This document shows, piece by piece, positions 27,569-38,848 of a stretch of DNA of 64,000 nt. The stretch lies in contig CM027381.1 of the NCBI GenBank assembly GCA_015680905.1, positions 88,933,501 to 88,997,500 on the forward strand. Reading direction: 5' to 3'. Position 1 is the stretch's first letter; each line of letters begins with the position of its first letter. The notes under the pieces are model-generated. The model was given only the letters and a program-made list of their open reading frames with translations. It was not told where the DNA came from and did no database searches. The position numbers and the translations under genes are program-made. This stretch comes from Coptis chinensis (taxonomy: Eukaryota; Streptophyta; Magnoliopsida; Ranunculales; Ranunculaceae).

Positions 27569-29338
27569 ATGAAACCTCAGAAGCCAATTTTCACACACCC
27601 AACAATTCTCCTTTTACAAAAATGCAAAACACTAACGAGCTTAAAACAAATCCATGCAACCATGATCACAACAACACTTATTCACCACACCTATCCTTTA
27701 AGCAAACTTCTCCACGTTTCCTCCACACTCTCCTTAACTTACACACTCACTATCTTCAACCAAATTTCAAACCCATCCATTTTTCTCTACAACACTCTGA
27801 TTTCTTCATTCACTAACAACCCACACCACACTCACATTGCTTTCTCACTTTATTCTCAAATACTTACTCATAACTCACTTAAACCCACTTGTTTCACATA
27901 CCCATCTTTGTTAAAAGCTTCTTGTTCTCACCCGTGGTTATACTATGGCAAACCCCTTCATACCCATATCTTGAAATTTCTTGTACCAAGTTATGACCAC
28001 TTTGTTCAAGCTTCATTGCTTAATTTTTACTCAAAATGTGGTATGTTGGATGTGTCTAGATATCTGTTTGATCAAATTACTGAACCAGATTTAGCTACTT
28101 GGAATACCATATTGTCTGCTTATGCTAAGAGTAGTACTAGTAATGAGGATAATAGTTTGTCTATTGAGACATTGTTTTTATTCAATGAGATGCAAGTGTC
28201 TTTAACTAGGCCTAATGAGAAAACACTTGTGGCTTTAATTGGCGCTTGTGCTAATTTGGGAGTTTTTAATCAGGGGACATGGGCTCATGCATACATATTG
28301 AGGAACAATCTTGAATTGAATCGTTTCGTTGCGACGGCTTTGATTGAATTTTATGCAAAATGTGGGTGTCTAAATTTAGCTAAACAAGTATTTGAGCGAG
28401 CAGTTAGGAAGGATACGTTGTGTTACAATGCAATGATTGGTGGATTCGCGATTCATGGTCAGAGTCGAGGGGCACTTGATGTTTTTGATAGAATGAGATG
28501 TGATGGAGTAAGGCCTGACGATATAACATTGTTGGTGGTGATGTACGCGTGCGCGCATGCTGGATTGGTTAAGGATGGTCGTAGAATCTTTAACACCATG
28601 GAGGATGAATATGGGATTGAGCCGAAACTTGAGCATTATGGTTGCCTCGTTGACCTTTTAGGTCGAGCGGGGAAACTTGAGGAGGCGAAAGAAGCAATTC
28701 GGGACATGCCTATGGAGCCTAATGCAGTGGTATGGAGGTCTTTGCTAGGGGCATCCAGGGTGCATGGGAATTTAGAGTTAGGACAGCTTGCTCTTAAAAA
28801 CTTGATAGAACTAGAGCCAGAGACAAGTGGGAACTATGTTCTATTATCAAACATGTATGCCAGCGTTAATAAATGGGATGATGTGGAAAAAGTAAGGGAA
28901 GTGATGAAAGATCAGGGAGTTAACAAAGCACCAGGTTCTAGCTTCGTTGAGATTGGTGGAGCAATACATGAGTTTATATTGGGAGACAAAACACACCCAC
29001 ATTCAAAAGAGATTTACATGAAGCTTGAAGAAATGAATAGGAAGTTACACACATATGGCCACAATGCAAGTATAAAAGAAGTGTTGTTTGACATAGAAGA
29101 GGAAGAGAAAGAGGATGCCCTCACTTATCACAGTGAAAAGCTTGCAATTGCCTTTGCTCTTATTGCATCCAATTCAAGTGTTCCTATTAGAATTATAAAG
29201 AACCTTCGTGTATGTTATGATTGTCATGCAAGTACTAAGCTTATCTCTAAGATATATGAAAGGGAAATAATTGTTAGAGATCGAAATAGGTTCCATCATT
29301 TTAGGGATGGAAAATGTTCTTGTTTAGATTATTGGTAA
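27569..29338 (+). CDS. PPR protein, PLS class with E and DYW domains
   Basis: Intronless gene of 589 codons starting 289 bases after the aldo/keto reductase stop. The N-terminal part (LLQKCKTLTSLKQIHATMI) is followed by PLS-type pentatricopeptide repeats (for example DLATWNTILSAYAKSS, ALIEFYAKCGCLNLAKQVF). E/E+ motifs (EPNAVVWRSLLGASRVHGN) come next, and the protein ends in CSCLDYW. The deaminase-like zinc signature is present (YHSEKLAIAFALI, then CYDCHAS), so the DYW domain looks catalytically competent. Such proteins bind organelle RNA and direct C-to-U editing. From memory it closely resembles Arabidopsis At5g43790, target site unknown to me. Mitochondrial or plastid location is expected; the N-terminus has no clear-cut signal. 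Confidence 0.94.
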   Translation: MKPQKPIFTHPTILLLQKCKTLTSLKQIHATMITTTLIHHTYPLSKLLHVSSTLSLTYTLTIFNQISNPSIFLYNTLISSFTNNPHHTHIAFSLYSQILTHNSLKPTCFTYPSLLKASCSHPWLYYGKPLHTHILKFLVPSYDHFVQASLLNFYSKCGMLDVSRYLFDQITEPDLATWNTILSAYAKSSTSNEDNSLSIETLFLFNEMQVSLTRPNEKTLVALIGACANLGVFNQGTWAHAYILRNNLELNRFVATALIEFYAKCGCLNLAKQVFERAVRKDTLCYNAMIGGFAIHGQSRGALDVFDRMRCDGVRPDDITLLVVMYACAHAGLVKDGRRIFNTMEDEYGIEPKLEHYGCLVDLLGRAGKLEEAKEAIRDMPMEPNAVVWRSLLGASRVHGNLELGQLALKNLIELEPETSGNYVLLSNMYASVNKWDDVEKVREVMKDQGVNKAPGSSFVEIGGAIHEFILGDKTHPHSKEIYMKLEEMNRKLHTYGHNASIKEVLFDIEEEEKEDALTYHSEKLAIAFALIASNSSVPIRIIKNLRVCYDCHASTKLISKIYEREIIVRDRNRFHHFRDGKCSCLDYW

Positions 29339-29895
29339 CAAATATCGTATTAATGCTTCTATGTTTTCTTTCTTATTACCCTTCAAGATACCTATTAGGT
29401 TGTGAGTGTAGGTTAAGGAATGGCAAAGACACATCTAATGATGAATTCATCAGCTCTTCGATAGACCTTGATATAGAAGAATGTGATATGCCCATTCAGA
29501 AGCTTGACGCAGTCCGTTCTTGTAAAGGTCAGATCCCTTGGAGCTTTCTAACGATATAATATTGGATGTTGGTTTTCCCTTAAGATTATTTTGGCCAATG
29601 TTGCTACCTTTTTTTCTGATAAAATGTTATATGACTGAATTCAGGATCTCATGGTGTCTCATCCAGTCTTTCATCCGATTCCTCATCAAATAGATGTTCC
29701 GCAACAAGGAGGATTGGAAAGGGGTGGAGGCGGCGTGATTATTTGCAGCAGAGATCTCGTCAAGAGTGTTTGAACACCATTAGGAACTGAAGAAGTGAGG
29801 ATCACCAACATATGAATGTGGATTCAAAATGCAAAAAGTGCAAGCTACTTGATGTTTCCTTTGAATCTCTAAGTGAGTTGGGTTCAGTTGAAGAT
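29339..29895. other. PPR 3' flank, no gene recognised
   Basis: The frame at 29314-29559 overlaps the PPR end and has no recognisable domain. The stretch ends at the aldo/keto reductase relic. Confidence 0.4.
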
Positions 29896-30075
29896 GAAAT
29901 ACACAAATACGCCTTCTGTTAGAGATTTCAAGATCAGAACCTAGGTGTTTTTTTTTTTTTTTTTACTGAACAATACCAATAAACGCATGTTTACCTTTGC
30001 AAAAAGGTATTTACATGTTAGCTGAAGCTTGTATCTGAATGAAGCACCTAAAACGATACTTGAGTACTTCAACTT
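29896..30075 (+). pseudogene. Relic of a second aldo/keto reductase: last codons plus 3' UTR
   Basis: The sequence matches the 3' end of the gene at 23171-27280. It encodes YTNTPSVRDFKIRT-stop (compare FANTPSAKDFKIRT-stop), then a diverged copy of its 3' UTR including GAAGCTTGTAT(C/T)TGAAT and the CACCTAAA block. A T run of about 20 lies just after the stop. Nothing upstream of the final codons survives. Confidence 0.85.
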
Positions 30076-30617
30076 ATCTGCAGATGTATTTGGTTAAATA
30101 GCACAATCTTTTTATACTCTTTGCCTCCTGCACAAGGAGGTTGAATTCGTTTGTATTCCAAATAGGCCTATTGGGCACTGTTGCAACAGGAAAATGCACT
30201 CTGTAGTTTGCTATTGGATTAAACAAGTGTAATATAAAAAATAATTACCTGTTAATTGCAATTTGCAAGTGAAAACCAAACGTGTTCAAACTTCAAACCT
30301 ATGCTGAAGTTCCGCTAACCATTTATCCATGTATTCATTGGGGCATTGGGCAATGGACACTGTCAGCATGAGTTCGTCAGAGACTTGAGAGTACGTAAAG
30401 ATTCGGACGATGGGCATACTGATCGAAATTCCGTTTTTTACCCCTGTGAAATTTCAACCTTTTTGAGATTTTGAACGAAGCAATGGTAACTCACACAGTA
30501 GTAAAACTGTAAAACCAGTCAGCCAAAGTGTACTTTTTTTTATAAAAAATTAAACTGATCGAACCCAAACGTAATCTTAAAACTGAGGAACAAATCTAAA
30601 AAAGAGTTTGGAATCGA
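30076..30617. other. Intergenic and 5' leader of the p24 gene
   Basis: No gene recognised. It carries the promoter of the p24 gene; no convincing TATA box was seen. Confidence 0.4.
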
Positions 30618-32963
30618 ATGGAGAGAAGAAAGAGAATGAGATCTGAAACGAAGCTATGTATAATTCTCGGAATATTCATGACTTTGTTTCTACGAAATAT
30701 ATCGGCACTTTCTATTACCGTTAATGATGTGGAGTGCGTTTCTGAATACGTTCTCTATGAAGGTGATAATATTTCTGGCAATTTCGTTGTTGTCGATCAT
30801 GATATCTTTTGGAGCTCTGATCACCCCGGCATCGACTTCACTGTACGTATCTCTTCTTTTTTCTTTTTTCTTCTGTTTATTATGGTGACTTGATTGATTT
30901 TAATGGGATTTTATTGATTTGGGTATTGGAATTTTGTTCAAGTTTGTATCTTTAGTGATAATTGGTTGTTATAGACTTATAGCTATCAAGGTAATGAATT
31001 TTGTTTTAGTTATTTGGGTAATTTGTAGGACTTAGGTGTGCTAAATTTCGACTATATTTACTTGCTTTTAACCTTGAAGAGTAGTAGGGAACTTGGAGGT
31101 TCAGATGTCTTAAATTCTCATTGGGAGAGATGGCGTGAGAATGCTCTGAAGTTCTTCTTGTTGGGTCAATTGATGCAACACTTAGGTTTGAATTGTTTCT
31201 ACAATAGCTTCCCCTCATGTAGTTGTCGTATGTCTTAGACGCGTTTGGATTTGAACAGGATTGAAGGAGATATGGTGTAGAGATTAATTTTTGATAGGTC
31301 ATGTTTTTTATAGCTGGTAATGATAGGAATTGGTGAAGTTGTATATGTGATTATAAGATTCAAATTATTCTTAGAGTGGATTTAAGGATTGTTCGAGTCT
31401 TCAGTGTTTTATGTCATTTTTCTCCTCCCTTTGTGCCTGTTTAAAACATGTTTGAGGAAGTTTCTTCTTTTTTCTTTATTCTCCCTTTTTTAGGTTAGCA
31501 CTCATTTTGTTGTAGTTGTTTTTTGGAAGTCCTTAGATATATCACTTACTGATTGTTGTGCAGTGTACTAGGAGCCATAATTCGTGGTCTGTTTGTTCAT
31601 GCACTTTTATTAGTTTATACTTTATAGTTGCTGTGTTACCAAATTTTCTTCTGACATGTCTTCAAGTGATTCTCAAAGTTTCAAAGAAAGAAAAGAAAAG
31701 AAAATTTGAAGATGGAAAGTAAAAATCACAAAGAATGATAAACATAATTGAAAAGGATGGAATATCTTGGATCCTCTCTTTTCAACCAACCAGCCAATGT
31801 TTTTTTTATTTGTCAGATAACAAGCAACTACATACTGCACTGTTTTTTATATCCGTTGGACTTCCTGCAGGTGTCATCTCCTGGAGGTAATGCGGTACAC
31901 TCTTTGAAGGGAACATCTGGAGACAAGTTTCAATTCAAGGCCCCACGAAGTGGAATGTACAAATTTTGCTTCCATAATCCTTATGCAACACCAGAAACTG
32001 TATCTTTCTACATACACGTCGGTCATATCCCAAACGAGCATGACCTTGCTAAAGATGGTAAGTTCAAGTTTGATTGCAACTAGCTATTCATATGCCAAAA
32101 ATATTTCTTTTTATCAGAATATGAATGTAGTAGTGTTTTATGCTAACCTCTGTATGGTTTCTGTTACAGAACATTTGAACCCTATAAATGTGAAGATTGC
32201 TGAGCTCCGAGAGGCATTGGAATCTGTTACAGCGGAGCAAACGTACCTTAGAGCGCGTGATTCTCGACATCGTCATAGTAAGTTTCTCTTACTATTCATT
32301 TTGGCATCCACTAGCAATTTCTGTTGAATCACTATTTTCTTACATTTTTATGGAGTCCAAACCTGTTGATTTATCATTTTCTCGACTAAGCAGTAAACCT
32401 TTCAACAAGTCGGGCGAATGAGTTAACTACAACCTACAATTTTGGTTGTTTAGTTCAACTCAGTGATGATATATAGGTTCTACCGGGGAATGTGCGACTG
32501 GTTTTCCTTTTAAGTTTTCTGTTAGTGTTGAATTTTTAGCTTTTTCTTTATGGAACCTGCCATAGGCTTGTAATCATCTGTATGTATAATTGCTTGTTTG
32601 AATAGATGATAGAATATTTAGTAGTTTAGGTTTTTAGATTGAAGTTACGGGGCCCATAAGAACATATCAAGCCAGACCCTTCGATAGCTATGGTGCCATG
32701 TGTACCAAATCAGGTTCGTGCCCCTCGGCACTCGGTTGGATGTCTCCTTGAACTGATTTCTTGATGTCTTCCTGCCCTATTTATTAGCTAACTGCTGAAT
32801 CTTTGTACTCTTATTTTTGGCAGCAAACGAGAGCACTCGAAAGCGGTTACACTTGTACACAGTATTGGAGTACCTTGTATTGGTAGCCGCCAGTTCACTT
32901 CAAATAATATATATCCGTCGCCTGTTTAGCAACACAGTTTCATACAACAGGGTTGGGATATAG
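30618..32963 (+). CDS. p24 family (EMP24/GP25L) cargo receptor, beta subfamily, four exons
   Basis: Exons 30618-30842, 31871-32057, 32170-32277 and 32824-32963 join in frame to 219 aa. The product is a type I membrane protein of COPI/COPII vesicles that sorts cargo between ER and Golgi. An N-terminal signal peptide (about 1-31, LCIILGIFMTLFLRNISA) is followed by the GOLD domain (about 32-130) with two cysteines in VECVSEYV and KFCFHNPY. A luminal coiled coil (about 145-180) leads to a transmembrane helix (LEYLVLVAASSLQIIYI) and a short cytosolic tail with RRLF. The tail lacks a classic KKXX, which fits the plant beta group rather than delta. Start at the first ATG; an in-frame ATG six codons later is possible. 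No lesion is visible. Confidence 0.93.
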
Positions 32964-33671
32964 AAGAGTCCTATCACTGTCTCGGCTTGTTTAATTTATA
33001 TTGGGTCAGTTTGTAGAATTTTCTCTTGAATCTGAAAATATCTGTTTTATTTATTTAATAAGACATTTTTCTGGTCGAAATGTTGTTTCTCAACTCAATT
33101 ATTCTTCCACTTCAAGTTATTTCCACTTTGTATTCATATATTAGCAAGGTAGGAGCATAATAAGCCTCCATCATTGTTTTGATGTAGAGGCAAATTCCAT
33201 TGGTTGATATTTGCAAAACTTTGAGGCAAACTCCATGGCATCATAACTCCAGTAGAAAATATAAGTGTAGGTGGAACTTTATTTTACTGTAAAAAATCCA
33301 TTACGAATGAACAATTAATTTCAGAAAGAATGGGAAATTGCCTAGTTCAAGTGCCACCTCTTTGGCTCTTTCAACCTAGAAGCCGCTACTCAGTTTTTAC
33401 ATTTGACTGACAGACCAATATACTGCTTTTCTGCTTCCATATCTCCTAATATTCAAATGGTCGCCGATATTTTCTTTTTTCCAAATGGTATTGGATGTGA
33501 TTAATGAATCGGTGATTTTAATTTGCAATATCAAAAGGCTATATATCTACTTTCCTACTGAGAATGTTATAAACTGTAATAATCACTGTTCTAAAAATCG
33601 GTCTAATAAAGCCGATCGTTTTTAAAATCGTGAACCCAAAGCTAGGGCTATATAGGCGGCCTCTAGGCGTC

Positions 33672-33675
<4 letters not shown>

Positions 33676-33715
<40 letters not shown>
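33676..33715. repeat. 40-base poly(T) tract
   Basis: Uninterrupted T run. It could be the reverse-strand poly(A) tail of a retroposed sequence, but no retroposon body could be defined. Confidence 0.85.
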
Positions 33716-33719
<4 letters not shown>

Positions 33720-34161
33720 GATTAAATGTCGAAAAATAAAGGCCATAGGCAAGATTTAAATGAGTTTAAAATACCCCTAATGTAAATTATGTCACTATAA
33801 CAAAAATATGTTTTTATATGAAGTCAATTTCTTCAACTATTACACATTTTGTAATAAGTATTTTTTTGTTTGTGTTTATTTTTGAATTATGGTAAATGAT
33901 TTTCTTTATTTTTTGTAATATGTGTATATTACTATATATATTAGGAAAAAAACTCGGCTAGAAAAATAAAGCATCAAAGTGTGCTATATGGGCTGCTAAA
34001 TGCCATACAGCACCCCCAACACACAAAATATTCATTCCAATAGGGCTGCTAGGTGGGTTCTAAATTTGGTGCTAACTCGGCTAGAAAACTATGTCTACCA
34101 AGGAAAACAAATTTGAGTGGGCTTAATTTTTCTTAACCAATGTGCCGAACTTTGCAGGTTG

Positions 34162-34185
34162 TATATATATATATATATATATATA
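34162..34185. repeat. (TA)n microsatellite
   Basis: Twelve TA units directly upstream of the OTP86-like gene; it may include or mimic the core promoter. Confidence 0.85.
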
Positions 34186-34303
34186 AGTATATAACCACAT
34201 TTTTTGCGTTGTCTACGAATAACTGATTAATATGCGCTTATTATTATTATTATTACACTCTTATCGCGTGCACACACTTGAGCTTCCATGCACCAAGAGA
34301 AAA

Positions 34304-37150
34304 ATGAGCATGGCTCTGCAACACTACTACTACTACCACTGCACCCAATCCTTACTTCACCCCAAAGTCATAAACCCTCCTAAAACCCCATCACTTCAAC
34401 TCCCTCAAATTTCATCTTTCAAAGAGCTTTGTAAGCAAGGAAAACTTAAAGAAGCTTTTTCCACATTTCAAACTTTTTTCACTAATGAAACCGCAACTCA
34501 ATTTCCTTCTAATGAAGTTTACTCATCCATTTTAGAGCTTTGTGCTAGTAAGAAAGCATTAGCTGAAGGTAAACAAGTTCATGCTCATTTACTTACATGT
34601 AATTTAAGTTTAGATTCTGTGTTTATGAATACTAAACTTGTGTTTATGTATGGGAAGTGTGGGGCATTATTAGATTCTAAGAGTTTGTTTGATGAAATGT
34701 CTGAAAGGACTATTTTTACATGGAATGCTATGATCGGTGCTTTTGTTTCTAATGGGGAGCCTTTGGGGGCAGTTGAGTTGTTTAAGGAAATGCGGGTTTT
34801 GGATGTTCTTGTTGATGCTGTCACTTTTCCTTCTGTATTGAAAGCTTGTGGTGTGTTGAAAGATCTTGATTATGGGAGGGAGGTTCATGGTTTAGCCGTT
34901 AAAAGTGGGTTTGTGTGGAATGTGTTTGTTGTTAATTCACTTGTGGCTATGTATGCTAAGTGTGATGATTTTAATGGAGCTAGAGTGTTATTTGATAGAA
35001 TGACTGAAAAGGGAGATGTTGTGTCGTGGAATTCGATGATATCAGCTTATTCATCCAATGGGAAATCTCTTGAGGCCTTGAGGCTTTTCCGAGAAATGCA
35101 GTTGGATGGTGTTTCCATGAACTCCTACACTGTAGTCGGTGTTCTTCAAGCATGTCAGGAACCATGTTTCTTAAGATTGGGTATGGAGATGCATGCTGCA
35201 CTTTTGAAGTCTTGTCGTGAAGTTGAAGTATATGAAACTAATGCATTGGTTGTAATGTACTCAAGATGTGGTAACGTGAGTGACGCATTAAGAATGTTTC
35301 GTGAAATGAATGAGAAAGATAATGTGTCTTGGAATTCAATGCTTTCAGGTTTTGTGCAAAACGAGCTCTACTCAGAAGCTGTTGGCTTTTTCCGTGAAGT
35401 GCTTGACATGGGTTGTAAAATTGACCTGGTTTCAGTAATAAGTATTGTTTCTGCATCCGGTAGATTAGGGAATCTGTTAAACGGAATGGAAGCTCATGCT
35501 TGTGCAGTAAAACTTGGTTTTGATTCTGATTTACAGGTGGGAAACACACTATTAGATATGTATGCTAAATGTCATCGTGTACATTATATGGTCCAGGTTT
35601 TCGATAAGATGCCCGAAAAAGACATGATATCCTGGACAACAATTATAGCTGGCAATGCTCAAAATGGTGGTTACTTAAAGGCATTGGAATTGTTTCATGA
35701 AGTACAAGAGGAAGGGATGAAGGTGGATGCTATGATGATTGGGAGCACTCTCCTTGCATCTAGCGGCTTGAGGTGTGTTTCCCATATCAAGCAAATCCAT
35801 AGTTACCTAATGAGACAATGTCTGTTTGATCTTGTGCTAGAAAATACGCTTGTAGATACGTATGGAGAATGTGGAGAGATAGACTATGCATCTCAAATGT
35901 TTGATAGGATAGAGAATAAAGATGTTGTAACATGGACAAGCATGATATCTTGTTACATTCATAATGGGTTCGCAAACGAGGCCCTTGAACTTTTCTATGG
36001 CATGGGTAAGGCAGGTATTGAACCTGATTTAATAGCACTGGTGAGTGTACTCTCAGCCTGTGCAAGCTTATCTGCATTAAAGAAAGGAAAAGAGATCCAT
36101 GCATATCTCATAAGGAAGTGCTTCAGTTTGGAAGGGACTGTAGTGAGTTCTCTCGTTGATATGTATGCACATTGCGGACGCGTAGATAACTCGTACAGAA
36201 TATTCAGTCTTGTTCAGTATAAAGACCTGGTATTGTGGACTACCATGATCAATGCAAGTGGAATGCATGGTCAGGGCAAGGAAGCCATCACTTTCTTTAA
36301 CAAGATGATGGAGGCAGGTCTCACACCTGATCATATAACCTATTTAGCGCTTCTCCATGCATGTAGTCATTCAGGATTGATAGAGGAAGGAAAAAGGTAT
36401 CTTGAAATTATGAAAACTGACTACAATTTAGAACCATGGCCAGAGCACTATGCCTGTCTGGTTGATCTTCTTGGACGTGCTAAATGCCTAAATGAAGCAT
36501 ATGATTTTGTAAATAAAATGCCAATTGAACCGACTGCTGCAATTTGGTGTGCCCTCCTTGGAGCGTGCCGCGTGCACTCAGATAATTCTCTGGGAGAAAA
36601 TGTTGCTAGGAAGCTCCTCGAGTTGGAACCACAAAATCCAGGAAATTATGTTCTTGCATCAAATGTGTTTGCTTCTAATGGGAAGTGGAAAGATGTGGAT
36701 GATGTGAGAATGAGAATGAAGACAAGGGGACTGAGGAAAAATCCTGCATGTAGTTGGATTGAGGTTGCAAATAAGGTGCATACTTTCATGGTAAGGGACA
36801 AGTCGCATCCACAATCAGAAGAGGTCTACTCAACATTGACTCAGATAACTGAGAGGTTAGAGAGAGAAGGTTATGTGGCTGAGACAAAGTTTGTTTTGCA
36901 CAATGTACAGGAAGAAGAAAAGAAAAAGATGCTATATGGGCATAGCGAGAGACTAGCCATTGCATTCGGTCTGATTGGGACTTCCTCAGGTACACCAATT
37001 CAAATCACAAAGAACCTTCGGGTATGCGGTGACTGCCATGTTTTCACCAAGCTTGTCTCGAAATTCTTTGAGCGAAAGATTATAGTGAGAGATGCCAACA
37101 GGTTCCATCATTTTGAGGGTGGTGTCTGTTCCTGTGGGGATTTTTGGTGA
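34304..37150 (+). CDS. OTP86: PPR-DYW RNA editing factor, OTP86-like
   Basis: Intronless gene. The frame opens at 34232 (972 codons), but the ATG at 34304 (MSMALQHYYYYHC, 948 codons) is a more plausible start with a basic, Ser/Thr-rich plastid-type leader. A long PLS repeat array covers about residues 80-700 (for example VFMYGKCGALLDSKSLFDEM). E/E+ motifs and a DYW domain follow, with the deaminase signature GHSERLAIAFGLI, CGDCHVF and the ending CGDFW. Compared from memory with Arabidopsis At3g63370 (OTP86), long blocks agree, such as SGRLGNLLNGMEAHA, DLQVGNTLLDMYAKC and LVDLLGRAKCLNEA. OTP86 is required for editing of the plastid rps14 transcript. Orthology is inferred and not tested by phylogeny. 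No lesion is visible; the last residues are DFW instead of DYW. Confidence 0.9.
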   Translation: MSMALQHYYYYHCTQSLLHPKVINPPKTPSLQLPQISSFKELCKQGKLKEAFSTFQTFFTNETATQFPSNEVYSSILELCASKKALAEGKQVHAHLLTCNLSLDSVFMNTKLVFMYGKCGALLDSKSLFDEMSERTIFTWNAMIGAFVSNGEPLGAVELFKEMRVLDVLVDAVTFPSVLKACGVLKDLDYGREVHGLAVKSGFVWNVFVVNSLVAMYAKCDDFNGARVLFDRMTEKGDVVSWNSMISAYSSNGKSLEALRLFREMQLDGVSMNSYTVVGVLQACQEPCFLRLGMEMHAALLKSCREVEVYETNALVVMYSRCGNVSDALRMFREMNEKDNVSWNSMLSGFVQNELYSEAVGFFREVLDMGCKIDLVSVISIVSASGRLGNLLNGMEAHACAVKLGFDSDLQVGNTLLDMYAKCHRVHYMVQVFDKMPEKDMISWTTIIAGNAQNGGYLKALELFHEVQEEGMKVDAMMIGSTLLASSGLRCVSHIKQIHSYLMRQCLFDLVLENTLVDTYGECGEIDYASQMFDRIENKDVVTWTSMISCYIHNGFANEALELFYGMGKAGIEPDLIALVSVLSACASLSALKKGKEIHAYLIRKCFSLEGTVVSSLVDMYAHCGRVDNSYRIFSLVQYKDLVLWTTMINASGMHGQGKEAITFFNKMMEAGLTPDHITYLALLHACSHSGLIEEGKRYLEIMKTDYNLEPWPEHYACLVDLLGRAKCLNEAYDFVNKMPIEPTAAIWCALLGACRVHSDNSLGENVARKLLELEPQNPGNYVLASNVFASNGKWKDVDDVRMRMKTRGLRKNPACSWIEVANKVHTFMVRDKSHPQSEEVYSTLTQITERLEREGYVAETKFVLHNVQEEEKKKMLYGHSERLAIAFGLIGTSSGTPIQITKNLRVCGDCHVFTKLVSKFFERKIIVRDANRFHHFEGGVCSCGDFW

Positions 37151-38144
37151 TGAATGGCAGCTGCATCCAAATAGTGGAAACTGGGTGTTGTTTTGGAAAT
37201 GGTACATGTATACAGCTCAGTCAAGACTTACTGTTAAATCTTAATCTTGGTTGCTTGAACCCAGAATGCTACAGGTCAAGTTGGCACCGGCTCTGGCTAT
37301 ATGACAGAGGGTTCTGCAAGATGTTATGTTTGACCTGCCTGGGATTTAGCCAATGCTCTTTCGGATAAGATTTGAAGATTGAGGCTGGAAAGGAAGAAGT
37401 CAAAAGGGTGCCTGTGTGGCCGTCTTCCTTTTGCTTGGCGGAGATTAGAGCGAAAAACTAAGAGGAGAGCAGCTCGCCTGAGGCGTTGGGATCAAGTTCC
37501 TAGGTCTCCCAACCCTGGGCACTTGAAAATGCATTTTGAGGATTTGGGCAAGGACCAACAATCAACAATCAGCATTAGGAATCGGAGCTGTAAAAAGAAT
37601 TCATATTTAGTGGCGATCAATATAACTCATGAATAACAAGTGACTCCAGATTGCTTTTTTGTTGTTTTGGTGAAACCTTATTGACTGATGAGTATGGAGA
37701 GCAAAATCCTGCCAATGGATGCATCATTTTTCTTGATCATTGTGATGTTTTCCCTTGTACATTTGTTGTACCATTATAAAATTATAATATAGCTGTTTGC
37801 GTTTCTATGATGTTTCTTCTCTTTTATAATATAGTGAAATTTATTCAATCACTGAATGCTATCTGCCTTATATATGATATCTTAGTATTCAAGATTCCAA
37901 AAAACAAAAGTTTTTTGTGAAACTTCCCTTAAATAAACTATCGATACATTTGCAAGTATGCATGTTTCCTCATGGTCCCTCAGCAGTACATCTCACTACA
38001 GAAAATTCTAAGCCGGTTGTTAAAGGACTGCTCTAGCAATGGACTTGCCAGCATTTCACGATATAAGATTACTCGGTATTGATTAGTGCAATGTCCTCTC
38101 CCTTGCGTTTCAAAGGATCAGACTTCTCTGACTGCACATAGCAA
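37151..38144. other. OTP86 3' flank up to the transposon block
   Basis: No gene recognised; the Arg/Lys-rich frame at 37379-37636 has no known domain. Non-genic similarity to the retrotransposon LTR begins at about 38145. Confidence 0.5.
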
Positions 38145-38670
38145 AATAAAGCAAAACTATAAAGTGGAGTGTGAAGTGTCTCAAAAATAATGGAGAATGA
38201 CAAATTAGTAAAAAGCAAAAGTAGGGGTATATAATCTAAAAGTGAAGGAGTGAGAAGGCAGCCATTGCATTTAGGGTCCAAACCATTTGGTTTGTAGGAG
38301 TAGAGAATGCACTTAGACTTGATCTAGTGTCATGTAGGATTTATTTTCTTGTCTAGTTTTTCAATTAAGTCATTTACTTTCTTGTTTTTCAATTCAATCT
38401 GGTTCTTGCTTTTTACATTTCAATCAATCTTATTTCTTTTTGTTATCTCTTCAATCAATCATTTCCTTATATTTGCTTTCAAGTTTATGTCTTGTCAATG
38501 TTCAAAACTACTTTAGTTTTCAATATTCTTCATTACTTAGAACCAAAACTTGTCCTAAATAAGATCTTAGAGCATTTCTAGGTGGTGGTAGCATACTCTT
38601 CATATTTGAAGAATGCTACTACAGAAACTGGTCGCAAATTTCGACCGCAAAATTCATTGTAGACCCCACC

Positions 38671-38786
38671 TGCGCGACATTATTAGTATCGGTGCTTGCA
38701 GCATTACCATTGTCGACGACAAATGATATCGGGCGCCCGATCTACTAATGTCGCGTGCTATGCTTAATAAAATGTCACGCGACAGT
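38671..38786. repeat. Left subterminal TGTCGCG motifs of element 2
   Basis: GCGCGACATTATTAGTA, TACTAATGTCGCGTGC (38743-38758) and AATGTCACGCGACA (38771-38784) are repeats and inverted repeats of one motif. Partner copies lie at 42461-42475 and 42551-42575. Confidence 0.75.
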
Positions 38787-38848
38787 CGGACTTTTGTCAT
38801 TTCACAACTTTTTTTTCAACTTACTCTAGTTCTAGTTCTAGTAAAAAA

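Larger units (their letters stand above)
32964..34231. other. Intergenic, repeat-rich
   Basis: No gene recognised. It contains a 40-base T run (33676-33715) after a degenerate repeat (33585-33675, CTAAAAATCGGTCTA / GATCGTTTTTAAAATCG). It also holds a decayed relative of the 20619-21055 MITE at about 33960-34150 and a (TA)12 run at 34162-34185. Confidence 0.55.

Noticed and set aside
34585-36998. Several 70-105-codon minus-strand frames across the OTP86-like gene
   Set aside because: Antisense shadows of a long conserved coding sequence.
37379-37636. Arg/Lys-rich 85-codon frame after OTP86
   Set aside because: No known domain; I also tested whether it could be a lost 5' exon of the pTAC5-like gene and found no resemblance.
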